Below, one piece after another: positions 7,498-14,103 of a DNA stretch of 46,542 nt. The notes beneath the pieces were generated by a model. That model saw nothing but the letters and a program-made list of their open reading frames with translations, had not been told where the DNA came from and searched no databases. The stretch lies in IMG/VR virus record IMGVR_UViG_3300032242_002617, positions 1 through 46,542 of that record; one strand, written 5' to 3'. Source of the DNA: a virus. Position 1 is the first letter of the stretch. Each line of letters begins with the position of its first letter. The translations under genes and the position numbers were made by a program.

Positions 7498-8109
7498 ATG
7501 AATGTTTTTGATGAGAAGTACTTCGAGGACGGCGTTCGCAACCACATCAGTGCCTATGAGAACTACCGGTGGATGCCCGAGCGCACCATCCGCGAGGCGT
7601 CGTCGATCTGTCGCGAGATCAGCTTCAACAACGTACTCGACTTCGGCTGTGCCAAGGGGTTCATGGTCTATGCCATGCGCCTGCTCGGTAAGGAGGCCCA
7701 CGGCGTCGACATCTCCGACTACGCGGTGAGCAACTGCCAGCCACAGGTCAAGGACTACCTCTCGGTCATCAAGTCGACCGAGGAGATCAAGGGTGGTTGG
7801 GACCTCATCATCGCGAAGGACGTGCTCGAGCACATCAACAAGGAGGACCTGCCCAAGGTCCTCGCGGACTTCCGCGCTCGCACCAAGCAGATCATCATCG
7901 CGGTTCCCCTCGGTGACGGTCGTCGCTTCCGCATTCGCGAGTACGAGATGGACATCACCCATGTCGTGCGCGAGCCCGAGGAGTTCTGGCTTACCGCCCT
8001 CGCCGAGGCCGGCTTCAAGATCAAGTACTTCGACTACACTCTCGGTCACCTCAAGACCAACTGGACAGAGGACCATCCCTACGGCAACGCGTTCATCATC
8101 GGGGAGTAA
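7498..8109 (+). CDS. class I SAM-dependent methyltransferase
   Basis: This 203-residue protein has a clear motif I, NVLDFGCAKGFMVYAMRLLG, then HGVDISDYAV for motif II. WDLIIAKDVLEHINKEDLPKVL is the motif IV region of the UbiE/Methyltransf_11-23 type. It is most like small-molecule or sugar methyltransferases of glycan clusters. There is an AAGGAA site upstream and only 11 bases separate it from the radical SAM gene. The substrate cannot be read from sequence. Conservation of all SAM-binding motifs indicates an active enzyme. Confidence 0.87.
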   Translation: MNVFDEKYFEDGVRNHISAYENYRWMPERTIREASSICREISFNNVLDFGCAKGFMVYAMRLLGKEAHGVDISDYAVSNCQPQVKDYLSVIKSTEEIKGGWDLIIAKDVLEHINKEDLPKVLADFRARTKQIIIAVPLGDGRRFRIREYEMDITHVVREPEEFWLTALAEAGFKIKYFDYTLGHLKTNWTEDHPYGNAFIIGE

Positions 8110-8112
8110 GAC

Positions 8113-8694
8113 ATGGAAGAGCCGTCTAAGTACCATAACATTCCAGGCTTCTTTAACTTCGAGGAGGTCTACAAGAGCATAATCCAGGACCTCGACGACG
8201 ACTCAACGTTCGTCGAGGTCGGAACGTGGTTCGGAAAGTCGATCACATACGCCGTCGAGTCGTCATTGGCTCAAGGCAAGAGGATCAACTTCGTCGCGGT
8301 GGATACGTTCGAGGGATCGCCCGAGGAACCTCTCGTGCAGCCGGACGGTCGAGACATCTACAGGCTGTACCTTGAGAACACCAGGGAGTTCACCAAGTAT
8401 ATTACCACACTGAAGCTCTCGAGCGTCGAGGCCGCGAGGCTGTTCGACGACAAGAGCCTCGACTTCGTCTTCATCGACGGGTCTCACCTCTACGAGAGCG
8501 TAAGGGACGACATCGCCGCCTGGGCTCCTAAGATCAAGAGCGGCGGCATCATCGCCGGTCACGACTACGACACGCCTGAGGACGAGTTCAACGGCGTCAA
8601 GAAGGCGGTCGACGAGGTGTTTGGAGACAACAAGGTTACCGTATACGATCCAGGACACGTATGGGGTAAGAGCTGGATGATAAGGCTCCTATAG
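8113..8694 (+). CDS. class I SAM-dependent methyltransferase (Methyltransf_24-like)
   Basis: This 193-residue protein is related in layout to the 4997 gene. FVEVGTWFGKSITYAV is motif I, NFVAVDTFEG motif II, LDFVFIDGSHLYESVRDDI the D-G-S-H region, and SGGIIAGHDYDTPEDEF the downstream metal-like motif. The family includes glycan O-methyltransferases. It has a GGGAG site upstream. Its last ten bases, including the TAG stop, are also the first ten bases of the tRNA-Thr acceptor region. A transcript must therefore serve both as mRNA and as tRNA precursor. Confidence 0.82.
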   Translation: MEEPSKYHNIPGFFNFEEVYKSIIQDLDDDSTFVEVGTWFGKSITYAVESSLAQGKRINFVAVDTFEGSPEEPLVQPDGRDIYRLYLENTREFTKYITTLKLSSVEAARLFDDKSLDFVFIDGSHLYESVRDDIAAWAPKIKSGGIIAGHDYDTPEDEFNGVKKAVDEVFGDNKVTVYDPGHVWGKSWMIRLL

Positions 8695-8758
8695 TTAAAT
8701 GGCATAACGCATCCTTGGTAAGGATGTATCCCAAGTTCGATTCTTGGTGGGAGCACCA
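8685..8758 (+). tRNA. tRNA-Thr (anticodon GGT)
   Basis: The acceptor GCTCCTA pairs with TGGGAGC. The D-arm is GTTA/TAAC, and the anticodon stem CATCC/GGATG surrounds TTGGTAA, with GGT at 8717-8719, reading ACC/ACU. The T-arm CCAAG/CTTGG encloses TTCGATT, and CCA is encoded. The 5' end overlaps the stop region of the 8113 methyltransferase gene by 10 bases. Confidence 0.94.
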
Positions 8759-8761
8759 CTC

Positions 8762-8911
8762 GTGGAGTTAGAGGAACCTGAGTTCGTCGAGGCTTTCTGG
8801 AAATGGTTCGACTCGCTTCCCGTGAGCGAGAAGGAGAGGTTCTGGAACTACCAGTCAGACATGGCCAAGCTCTTCTTCTACAATAAGTTCTGGATAAAGA
8901 GGAAGAAGTAA
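8762..8911 (+). CDS. 49-residue hypothetical protein
   Basis: This short ORF starts at GTG (product begins MELEEPEFVEAFWKWF) three bases after the tRNA-Thr CCA. The only plausible ribosome-binding sequence is GGGAG inside the tRNA's own acceptor strand (8749-8753). It ends in a TAATG overlap with the next gene. The product is rich in Trp, Phe, Glu and Lys, with a basic end (KFWIKRKK), and looks helical. No family is recognised. The coupled stop/start and coding-like composition support it. Confidence 0.5.
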   Translation: MELEEPEFVEAFWKWFDSLPVSEKERFWNYQSDMAKLFFYNKFWIKRKK

Positions 8912-9531
8912 TGGAAGACGTCGAGGCAAAAGCGTGGAGGAACGCAGAGGAGCAGGACCTATGGATATTCGACAAGCTCATCGTGTCGAGGAGGATGGGC
9001 TACACCTGCGGTCCTGCAGGCATGGATGTTCCCCGTCCTGACGTCTACGTCGTGAGGCCTTGCGTCAACATCCCTGGAATGGGAAAGGGCGCGTACTTCA
9101 CCTACATAGACAAGGAGTCCTCACACCTTCCTCCGGGTTCCTTCTGGTGCAAGAAGTTCTACGGTCGACACATCAGCGTCGACTACAAGGACGGGCGCCA
9201 GGTGCTTGCGGTCGAGGGCTTCAGGGACGACGGCGCTCCGTTCTGGCGGTTCAGCAAGTGGGTCAAGATCGACGACGTGATACCAATGCCATCGATGCTC
9301 TACGACATATCGAAGAGGTACGAGACGATCAACGTCGAGTACATCGACGACAACCTCATCGAGGTTCACCTCAGGGGTAACCCAGACTTCATATACGACA
9401 ACTCGGTCATGTACCCCATGTGGAATGACCAGAAGCTCTCCGACTTCCCATTCATAGCTGCCGAGAAGCTCAGGCTCGTCAATGCTGTGGAGTACAATAG
9501 GCAGGGAATATGGGTTGACAAACAATCCTAA
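8911..9531 (+). CDS. conserved phage hypothetical protein, 206 aa
   Basis: The ATG overlaps the preceding stop (TAATG). The protein contains a striking run around residues 22-60 (KLIVSRRMGYTCGPAGMDVP, then VVRPCVNIPGMGKGA) and a Trp/Asp-rich centre. I associate this pattern with conserved proteins of T4-like phages of marine and alphaproteobacterial hosts, without a known activity. The glycine-rich GPAGMDVP and PGMGKGA loops could bind a nucleotide or phosphate, but no known fold can be assigned. Its 3' end contains the promoter at 9515 within the codons for Val-Asp-Lys. Confidence 0.6.
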   Translation: MEDVEAKAWRNAEEQDLWIFDKLIVSRRMGYTCGPAGMDVPRPDVYVVRPCVNIPGMGKGAYFTYIDKESSHLPPGSFWCKKFYGRHISVDYKDGRQVLAVEGFRDDGAPFWRFSKWVKIDDVIPMPSMLYDISKRYETINVEYIDDNLIEVHLRGNPDFIYDNSVMYPMWNDQKLSDFPFIAAEKLRLVNAVEYNRQGIWVDKQS

Positions 9532-9543
9532 ACGTGATATAAG
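9515..9543 (+). promoter_or_regulatory. sigma70-type promoter inside the 3' end of the 8911 gene
   Basis: TTGACA at 9515-9520, 17-base spacer, TATAAG at 9538-9543. It overlaps the last codons and stop of the upstream gene. It points at tRNA-Leu and the outer-membrane protein gene, giving these their own early transcription. Confidence 0.78.
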
Positions 9544-9556
9544 TAAGTAGTACACC

Positions 9557-9633
9557 GCGTGCGTAGGCCAACTGGTAGAGTCACCGGACTTAAAATTCGG
9601 GTGTTGTGGGTTCGAGTCCCACCGCGCGCACCA
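9557..9633 (+). tRNA. tRNA-Leu (anticodon TAA) with a short variable loop
   Basis: The acceptor GCGTGCG pairs with CGCGCGC, discriminator A, encoded CCA. The anticodon stem CCGGA/TTCGG surrounds CTTAAAA with TAA at 9591-9593, reading UUA. The T-arm GTGGG/CCCAC encloses TTCGAGT. The variable loop is only five bases (GTGTT), whereas bacterial tRNA-Leu normally has a long variable arm. Assignment as Leu is from the anticodon only. Confidence 0.85.
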
Positions 9634-9658
9634 ACTAGCTAGAATGGAGTAAATCTAA

Positions 9659-10291
9659 ATGAAGCATGTTATCGCAGCCTTGGCTGCACTTCTCGTCGCA
9701 ACTTCTGCATACGCAACGGACCTTCCTAAGAAGAAGAAGGCTCCGCTCCCGCCTGTTCAGCAGTTCGTCCAGAAGCAAGTCCCGACGACCACGGTCACAG
9801 CCGAGGTCTCGTCCGAAGGTGACCTCAAGGCGATCAACGACGGCACCTTTGCCTACACCCTCGGTGTCGAGCACAAGGTCGGCTACGGCTTCTTCGTAGC
9901 TGCTCAGGCGCAGCACAAGGAAGGCGACACCGACAACTCGATCGAAGGTTCGGTAGGCTACACCCTCCCGCTTACCTCATCGGTCAGCGTCAAGGCGTCG
10001 GTCGGCACGGGTAAGCACTTCGTCACGGGCGACAACTACGCCTACTACGTGGCTCGTCTCGGAACGGACGTCAAGCTGTCCGATCACCTGACTTGGAACG
10101 CACTGCAGTATCGCTATCGTAACTCATACGATACCGCGTACGACTACGAGTCTCACCAGATCGGTACGGGCCTCACCTACCACTTCAACCAGCAGCACGC
10201 GGTCTTCGCCAAGGTGTTTCGTAACTACGATCATAACTTCAACAACCACGTGGACGACACCGTCCTAGTCGGCTACTCGTTCTCGTTCTGA
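9659..10291 (+). CDS. outer-membrane beta-barrel protein
   Basis: This 210-residue protein has a classical Sec signal peptide (MKHVIAALAALLVATSAYA, cleavage expected after A19). A Lys/Pro-rich linker TDLPKKKKAPLPP follows. The rest alternates hydrophobic and polar residues in about eight strands separated by polar turns, and it ends in the aromatic C-terminus YSFSF. That terminus is the recognition signature for the BAM outer-membrane assembly machinery. The N-terminal style resembles rhizobial Omp25-type porins. An obvious hypothesis is alteration of the host surface during infection, for example superinfection exclusion. The gene has a GGAG site and lies between tRNA-Leu and tRNA-Ser under the promoter at 9515. 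Confidence 0.82.
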   Translation: MKHVIAALAALLVATSAYATDLPKKKKAPLPPVQQFVQKQVPTTTVTAEVSSEGDLKAINDGTFAYTLGVEHKVGYGFFVAAQAQHKEGDTDNSIEGSVGYTLPLTSSVSVKASVGTGKHFVTGDNYAYYVARLGTDVKLSDHLTWNALQYRYRNSYDTAYDYESHQIGTGLTYHFNQQHAVFAKVFRNYDHNFNNHVDDTVLVGYSFSF

Positions 10292-10296
10292 TAGCC

Positions 10297-10384
10297 GGAG
10301 CGTGGGCAGGACGGTAATGCAGCGGTTTGCTAAACCGTACTACCCGAAAGGGTAGAATAGGTTCGACTCCTATACGCTCCGCCA
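10297..10384 (+). tRNA. tRNA-Ser (anticodon GCT)
   Basis: A class II tRNA. The acceptor GGAGCGT pairs with ACGCTCC. The anticodon loop TTGCTAA gives GCT at 10329-10331, reading AGC/AGU. A long variable arm CTACCC-GAAA-GGGTAG is clear, and CCA is encoded. It is the last tRNA of the set and is followed directly by a terminator hairpin. Confidence 0.94.
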
Positions 10385-10392
10385 ACAACAGA

Positions 10393-10421
10393 GGGGTCCA
10401 TATATACTATGGATCCCTTTT
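10393..10421 (+). terminator. rho-independent terminator after tRNA-Ser
   Basis: A ten-pair stem GGGGTCCATA/TATGGATCCC (10393-10402 with 10408-10417, one G-U pair) with a five-base loop is followed by TTTTCTTT. It closes the tRNA/outer-membrane protein unit before the 10438 glycosyltransferase. Confidence 0.82.
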
Positions 10422-10437
10422 CTTTATGGAGGTTACT

Positions 10438-11310
10438 ATGGTTGACGTGATTGCAGGTGCGATAAGCGGGTACGACTACGAGCAGGTAAGGCCTTGGCTC
10501 GAGTCCATCCGGCGAACAAACTTTCAAGGCGATGTGATACTGATCTGCTACGAGATCGACGGCTTCACCCTCTCGAAGCTGCGGTCCGAGAAGGTCGGGT
10601 GCATCGAGGTCAAGAAGGTCGACAACATCATGGTCGATCGCTTCCTCCAGGCCTGGAGGTTCCTCAACGACCTTCCAGAGGACGACGTCGTGATATGGAC
10701 TGACGTTCGCGACGTGGTCTTTCAGAAGAACCCGAGCGACTGGATTCACAAGAACATGTTCTTCAAGGACAAGTCGATCATCGTCGGCTCGGAGAACCTG
10801 ACATACGCGGACGAGCCTTGGGGTAGGAACAACCTCCTCGAGTCGTTCGGCGAGCTGCACTTCAACAAGATCATGAACTGGCCGATCAACTGCGCAGGTG
10901 TCATCGCAGGTAAGGCCAAGGTCGTCACGGACCTGTTCTTCGCCTTGTACACTATATGCAAGAACCTGCCCGCGGAGATCCCAGGAGGCGGCGGTCCCGA
11001 TCAGGCGGCACTGAACGTCATGCTCTCGCTCGAGCCGTACCGCAGCATCACGAAGTTCTGCACGACAGACGACGACTGGGTATGTCACCTCGGCACGTCG
11101 ATGGCGGCGATAGAGGCGGGCAGCGGAGGCATCGGTCAGTACTGCAGGATGTACGGTCAGCCAGCCCTCGACTACTTCAGGACCAAGATGATAGGTGCAG
11201 ATCCTAAGCTCGAGGACGGTCTCGTCATCAACCCGCTTACCGGCGCTCCGTACTGCATCGTGCACCAGTACGATCGAGTCCCGTCGTGGAAAGATAAGAT
11301 GTCGAGATGA
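10438..11310 (+). CDS. GT-A-fold glycosyltransferase
   Basis: The ATG at 10438 (MVDVIAGAISGYDYEQ) has GGAG six bases upstream; a longer reading frame into the tRNA is not credible. The 290-residue protein has a Rossmann-like start and a metal-binding acidic motif DVVIWTDVRDVVFQKNP at about residues 83-99 (D89xxD92). A Gly-rich stretch EIPGGGGPDQAAL resembles the acceptor-binding region of nucleotide-diphospho-sugar transferases. The exact CAZy family is uncertain. It begins a second coupled block with the GNAT and ATE-like genes. Confidence 0.7.
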   Translation: MVDVIAGAISGYDYEQVRPWLESIRRTNFQGDVILICYEIDGFTLSKLRSEKVGCIEVKKVDNIMVDRFLQAWRFLNDLPEDDVVIWTDVRDVVFQKNPSDWIHKNMFFKDKSIIVGSENLTYADEPWGRNNLLESFGELHFNKIMNWPINCAGVIAGKAKVVTDLFFALYTICKNLPAEIPGGGGPDQAALNVMLSLEPYRSITKFCTTDDDWVCHLGTSMAAIEAGSGGIGQYCRMYGQPALDYFRTKMIGADPKLEDGLVINPLTGAPYCIVHQYDRVPSWKDKMSR

Positions 11311-11747
11311 CCATAATACTACGGAGGCCTCAGGTCGACGACATCGACGAGATGCTCGTGATCGAGTACTCCAACTTCAGCACGGACTTCATATCGCGGC
11401 AGGAACTTGAGGACAACCTCGAGTCCTGCCGTGTCCTCATCGTGGACAATGAGATCGCTGGCTACTGCCTCTGGTATAATAATTATGATGATATGATAGG
11501 AAATTGCTACCTGTACAGCCTCGTGGTCGATAAATACTATCGGCGTCGAGGATATTCGCGACTTCTCCTAGATCATTTCCTCTCAAATGAGTCTACTATT
11601 CATTCCCTCCACGTCTCAGTCAGCAACAAAACGGCGATTTCACTTTATGAATCGGTCGGGTTCAAGCCTGTCGAGACAGTAGAAAGCTTCTATGAGGACG
11701 GAGGGTCAGCACTGCTGATGCTAAGAAGAAATGAAAACGAAGACTAA
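11307..11747 (+). CDS. GNAT-family N-acetyltransferase
   Basis: This 146-residue protein has the RimI-type layout. YLYSLVVDKYYRRRGYSRLLLDHFL contains the acetyl-CoA pyrophosphate-binding R-R-x-G-x-(S/A) loop at about residues 74-79. VSNKTAISLYESVGFKPV is the C-terminal motif B. It would move an acetyl or larger acyl group from CoA to an amine. It starts in an ATGA overlap with the glycosyltransferase and itself overlaps the next gene by 17 bases. About 200 bases in its middle are A/T-richer than the flanks. An amino sugar is the most natural substrate in this context, but that is inference. Confidence 0.87.
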   Translation: MTIILRRPQVDDIDEMLVIEYSNFSTDFISRQELEDNLESCRVLIVDNEIAGYCLWYNNYDDMIGNCYLYSLVVDKYYRRRGYSRLLLDHFLSNESTIHSLHVSVSNKTAISLYESVGFKPVETVESFYEDGGSALLMLRRNENED

Positions 11748-12417
11748 TCACTTCTTTGGAAGGCAGGACCACTACGACCTCCAGCTCGTCAAGCTCGAGC
11801 TGGATCTCGAGAGCTCGCGCGAGCACGAGGCACTCGACCAAGGCTGGTCGATCTACGACGGCAAGTGGATACAGAGCCGCCTCACGAGGCTTCGCCTCGA
11901 CGCATGGGTTAAGAGCCCTAAGCCACTCAAAGGTCACACAGTGCAGTACGTCCACTCCTTTGTCAAGAGCGATGAGGTCGAGCAGGTGTACGCAAAGTTC
12001 CTGGAGTACAAAGGGTTCAACCCTCACTTCGACCTGTACTGCGACATGGACAGGTCGTCCGTCGTGGAGGTCCGCAAGGACGGGAAGCTCACCGCATTTA
12101 CTAAGTTCGTCGAGTACGACGGTGGGATCGAGAGCCAGTTCACGGTCTGGGACTACGCCGACCCTAAGATGTCGCTCGGCAGGAAGATCGTCGACTTCGA
12201 GATCCAGAACGCCAAGGATCTCGGGTACGACTTCCTCTACATAGGTCCCGGATACGACGACAGCTCGGTCTACAAGTCCAGCTTTCCCGGCTTCGAGTGG
12301 TGGACGGGTAGCGAGTGGAGCACCGATAAGGATAAATACATCGAGCTATGCAAGTCGGATGCGAGTGTCCAGAACCTCGATGATCTTAATGATCTCTTTA
12401 ATGGATTTAAGGAATGA
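11731..12417 (+). CDS. ATE-like (aminoacyl-tRNA-protein transferase) acyltransferase
   Basis: In this 228-residue protein the C-terminal half matches arginyl/leucyl-tRNA-protein transferases. It has FTVWDYADPKMSLGRKIV, then FEIQNAKDLGYDFLYIGPGY, then VYKSSFPGFEWWTGSEW. Known ATE/Bpt proteins show D-P-x-x-x-x-S-L-G, A-x-x-L-G-x-x-Y-L-Y-x-G-Y and Y-K-x-x-F-x-P in this order. The N-terminal Cys-cluster domain of true ATE is not evident. It may therefore transfer an amino acid from charged tRNA to a non-protein acceptor, or be a relic of the fold. It overlaps the GNAT gene. Confidence 0.6.
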   Translation: MKTKTNHFFGRQDHYDLQLVKLELDLESSREHEALDQGWSIYDGKWIQSRLTRLRLDAWVKSPKPLKGHTVQYVHSFVKSDEVEQVYAKFLEYKGFNPHFDLYCDMDRSSVVEVRKDGKLTAFTKFVEYDGGIESQFTVWDYADPKMSLGRKIVDFEIQNAKDLGYDFLYIGPGYDDSSVYKSSFPGFEWWTGSEWSTDKDKYIELCKSDASVQNLDDLNDLFNGFKE

Positions 12418-12938
12418 AGAAAACAAACATCGGCTCCTTTAGAGTCTTCAGGATGGTCAACGATCCTAGATTCAAGAAAGCGATGGATGCGTCCTGTGTC
12501 GTAAACAGGGAGTATGATATTCCATACCTTGCCGGTTACTCAAAGGACAGGAAGACGTTCTACATCGATCGTCACCTCCCTACAAAGTTTCCTGGAGATG
12601 GTAACGTCCTACCTCACCTGCTCATCCACGAGAAGGTCGAGAAGGCTCTCGAGGACATCTTCAAGCTCCGCTATCAGGACGCCCATAAGATCGCCCTGCA
12701 CTTCGAACACGAAGCAGTTACCAAGTCCGGCATCAGCTGGGACAAGTACTCAAGGTTCATGGACAAGTGGATAAAGCTCGACGGGCACGAGAAGCTCACC
12801 AAGGTTCCTAAGGACCTCGACTTAAAACCCTACGAGGACGAGCGCGATAACAGGCTGCTGTTCAAGTTGAGGAAGATGGAGCACATCTCCAACATCGCGA
12901 GAGACCATGAAATCATAAAGAACAAAGGCGGCCACTAG
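12414..12938 (+). CDS. hypothetical protein with HExxE-like motif, 174 aa
   Basis: It starts in an ATGA overlap with the ATE-like gene. The centre reads LPHLLIHEKVEKALEDIFKL, then YQDAHKIALHFEHEAV, giving several His and Glu residues spaced as in metal-binding helices (H-E-x-x-E, H-x-E-H-E). The pattern recalls uncharacterised proteins of alphaproteobacteria and their phages. Peptidase or hydrolase function would be a guess. The last codons form one arm of the terminator hairpin at 12924-12948. Confidence 0.55.
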   Translation: MKKTNIGSFRVFRMVNDPRFKKAMDASCVVNREYDIPYLAGYSKDRKTFYIDRHLPTKFPGDGNVLPHLLIHEKVEKALEDIFKLRYQDAHKIALHFEHEAVTKSGISWDKYSRFMDKWIKLDGHEKLTKVPKDLDLKPYEDERDNRLLFKLRKMEHISNIARDHEIIKNKGGH

Positions 12939-12948
12939 GACCGCCTTT
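12924..12948. terminator. bidirectional terminator hairpin
   Basis: AAAGGCGG (12924-12931) pairs with CCGCCTTT (12941-12948) around a 9-base loop that includes the TAG stop of the plus-strand gene. The T-rich run is better on the minus strand (TTTGTTCTTT), so it mainly ends the SLT lysozyme transcript. It separates the convergent early and late units. Confidence 0.72.
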
Positions 12949-12951
12949 GAG

Positions 12952-13446
12952 CTATGCTTTCATATTGTGAAACACCAGTCTACAGTAGGACGAGGTCTTC
13001 TTGACCCTACCCGAGTTGTAGAACGTGGAAGCGCTGCACAGATCCCCGTTAGCCATCTTTATTCCGTGGCTAAGATAGCGCATGCTATACTCTAGATTTG
13101 TCTCAGGATCGAGCAACTCACTGCACTTCCCTTTGAAACCAACATCCCTTGCAGTACTGCAAAAGATCTGACCTAATCCGTACTCGCCTGCCGCTCCTCT
13201 GAGCTTAGGGTTGAAGTCGGACTCCGTCTTGATCACGGCCTGCGCGAATTTCTCAGGCACACCGTGTTCTACCGCCTTTCTCGATACCATCTGCTCTATA
13301 GTAACTCGCGTGTGGACCGCGGGCACTACCTGCATGACCTCCGAGGGTTTGCTCGGTTGGGTCTCGGCCGGGGAGCCGTAGACCGTGGTCACTTGAGCAG
13401 ACGAGACCGATAGCAACGCAGCGGCTGCAATTGCCGTAAGTCTCAT
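12952..13446 (-). CDS. secreted SLT-type lytic transglycosylase
   Basis: This 164-residue protein has a cleavable Sec signal (MRLTAIAAAALLSVSSA) and an SLT/goose-lysozyme domain. The catalytic Glu is at about residue 85 in AVIKTESDFNPKLRG, followed by GEYGLGQIFCSTA and NLEYSMRYLSHGI. These are the ES, GLMQ-like and AYNSG-like landmarks (here FYNSG). It would cut glycan strands in the periplasm. The start has AAGGAG nearby, and a perfect late promoter TATAAATA lies at 13520-13527. With the CHAP-type endolysin at 2925 the phage has two different wall hydrolases, one exported. Confidence 0.88.
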   Translation of the reverse strand: MRLTAIAAAALLSVSSAQVTTVYGSPAETQPSKPSEVMQVVPAVHTRVTIEQMVSRKAVEHGVPEKFAQAVIKTESDFNPKLRGAAGEYGLGQIFCSTARDVGFKGKCSELLDPETNLEYSMRYLSHGIKMANGDLCSASTFYNSGRVKKTSSYCRLVFHNMKA

Positions 13447-13519
13447 TTGTTCTCCTTAGTGATGGGGTACGGGTTCTATCCGCACCTTACCTCACGCCAA
13501 AGGATACAGCGTGAATGGA

Positions 13520-13527
13520 TATTTATA
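13520..13527 (-). promoter_or_regulatory. T4-type late promoter (TATAAATA)
   Basis: The minus-strand sequence is exactly TATAAATA, the T4 late consensus recognised by gp55, which this phage encodes at 28713. It lies 73 bases upstream of the SLT lysozyme start and overlaps the stop codon of the preceding gene. Confidence 0.82.
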
Positions 13528-13876
13528 GAGGCTCTTCTTCGGCCTCTACGCGATCCTCGATCCCTACGGAGTCGAGGGTGTTATCGACGACGAAGTACTG
13601 GACATCGGCATCGAGCTCGGAGTCAGCGTCGAGCAACTTACGTGCCTCGATGAGCTGAGTAATAACCTTGCGAATTGTGTTGTGTACGATCTCGTCGTTG
13701 TCACCGTTAACGAGGTCTGCAAGTGCACCCTCTAGGTTCCAGTCAGGAGAGAAGTCGACGTGTATCTTTGCGCCGTTCTTCTCGACGATCTTTGGAGGCG
13801 GGAACAGTATCTCCTTAAGCTTCTCGAGCTTCGCCGCTTCCTTGCCTTTATCTTTCTTTCTCATAATCTTGAACAT
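13523..13876 (-). CDS. conserved T4-like phage hypothetical protein, 117 aa
   Basis: The protein begins with a very basic stretch (MRKKDKGKEAAKLEKLKE). It then has VDFSPDWNLEGALADL and a helical segment TIRKVITQLIEARKLLDAD, and ends acidic. I recognise this general pattern from cyanophage genomes near regA/62, but no function is known. The start is uncertain: the ATG at 13876 would fall at the predicted transcription start of the promoter at 13882-13910, so the ATG at 13864 (MRKKDKG) may be used. Neither has a good Shine-Dalgarno sequence, so it may be a near-leaderless mRNA. Confidence 0.65.
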   Translation of the reverse strand: MFKIMRKKDKGKEAAKLEKLKEILFPPPKIVEKNGAKIHVDFSPDWNLEGALADLVNGDNDEIVHNTIRKVITQLIEARKLLDADSELDADVQYFVVDNTLDSVGIEDRVEAEEEPL

Positions 13877-13881
13877 GATAT

Positions 13882-13910
13882 ACTATATCAAACCTCTCAC
13901 CATTTGTCAA
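13882..13910 (-). promoter_or_regulatory. sigma70-type promoter
   Basis: Minus strand: TTGACA (13910-13905), 17-base spacer, TATAGT (13887-13882). The -35 lies within codons for Ile-Asp-Lys at the end of the 13897 gene. It fires into the 13523 gene with almost no leader. Confidence 0.78.
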
Positions 13911-14103
13911 TAGGACATTTTGAATCTTTTAGGTATGTCTTGGCTCTCATGAAGCACCCGCAGTGCCTGCAGGTATCGAGGGCGTTGAGGTCAGGGCACT
14001 GCTTGCAGGTACTGAACCTTATCTCCCTCTCCTCGTCGTCGACTCGATCGACTAGGTTCTTGACGAAGTTCGCCACGGCTGTGGCGAGACCGTCCTCGTT
14101 CAT
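13897..14103 (-). CDS. small zinc-finger-like protein, 68 aa
   Basis: It contains FSTCKQCPDL, then DTCRHCGCFM, and near the end SKCPIDKW. The C-x-x-C, C-x-x-C-G-C and C-P set could hold one or two zinc ions. Small proteins with this arrangement are common next to regA and clamp-loader genes in T4-like phages. The function is unknown; nucleic-acid or RNA polymerase binding would be typical for such a finger. The ATG overlaps the regA stop (ATGA), placing it in the clamp-loader operon. Confidence 0.68.
   Translation of the reverse strand: MNEDGLATAVANFVKNLVDRVDDEEREIRFSTCKQCPDLNALDTCRHCGCFMRAKTYLKDSKCPIDKW

Noticed and set aside
10327-10437. N-terminal extension of the 10438 glycosyltransferase
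   Set aside because: It would translate the tRNA-Ser 3' half and the terminator; GGAG points to ATG 10438.
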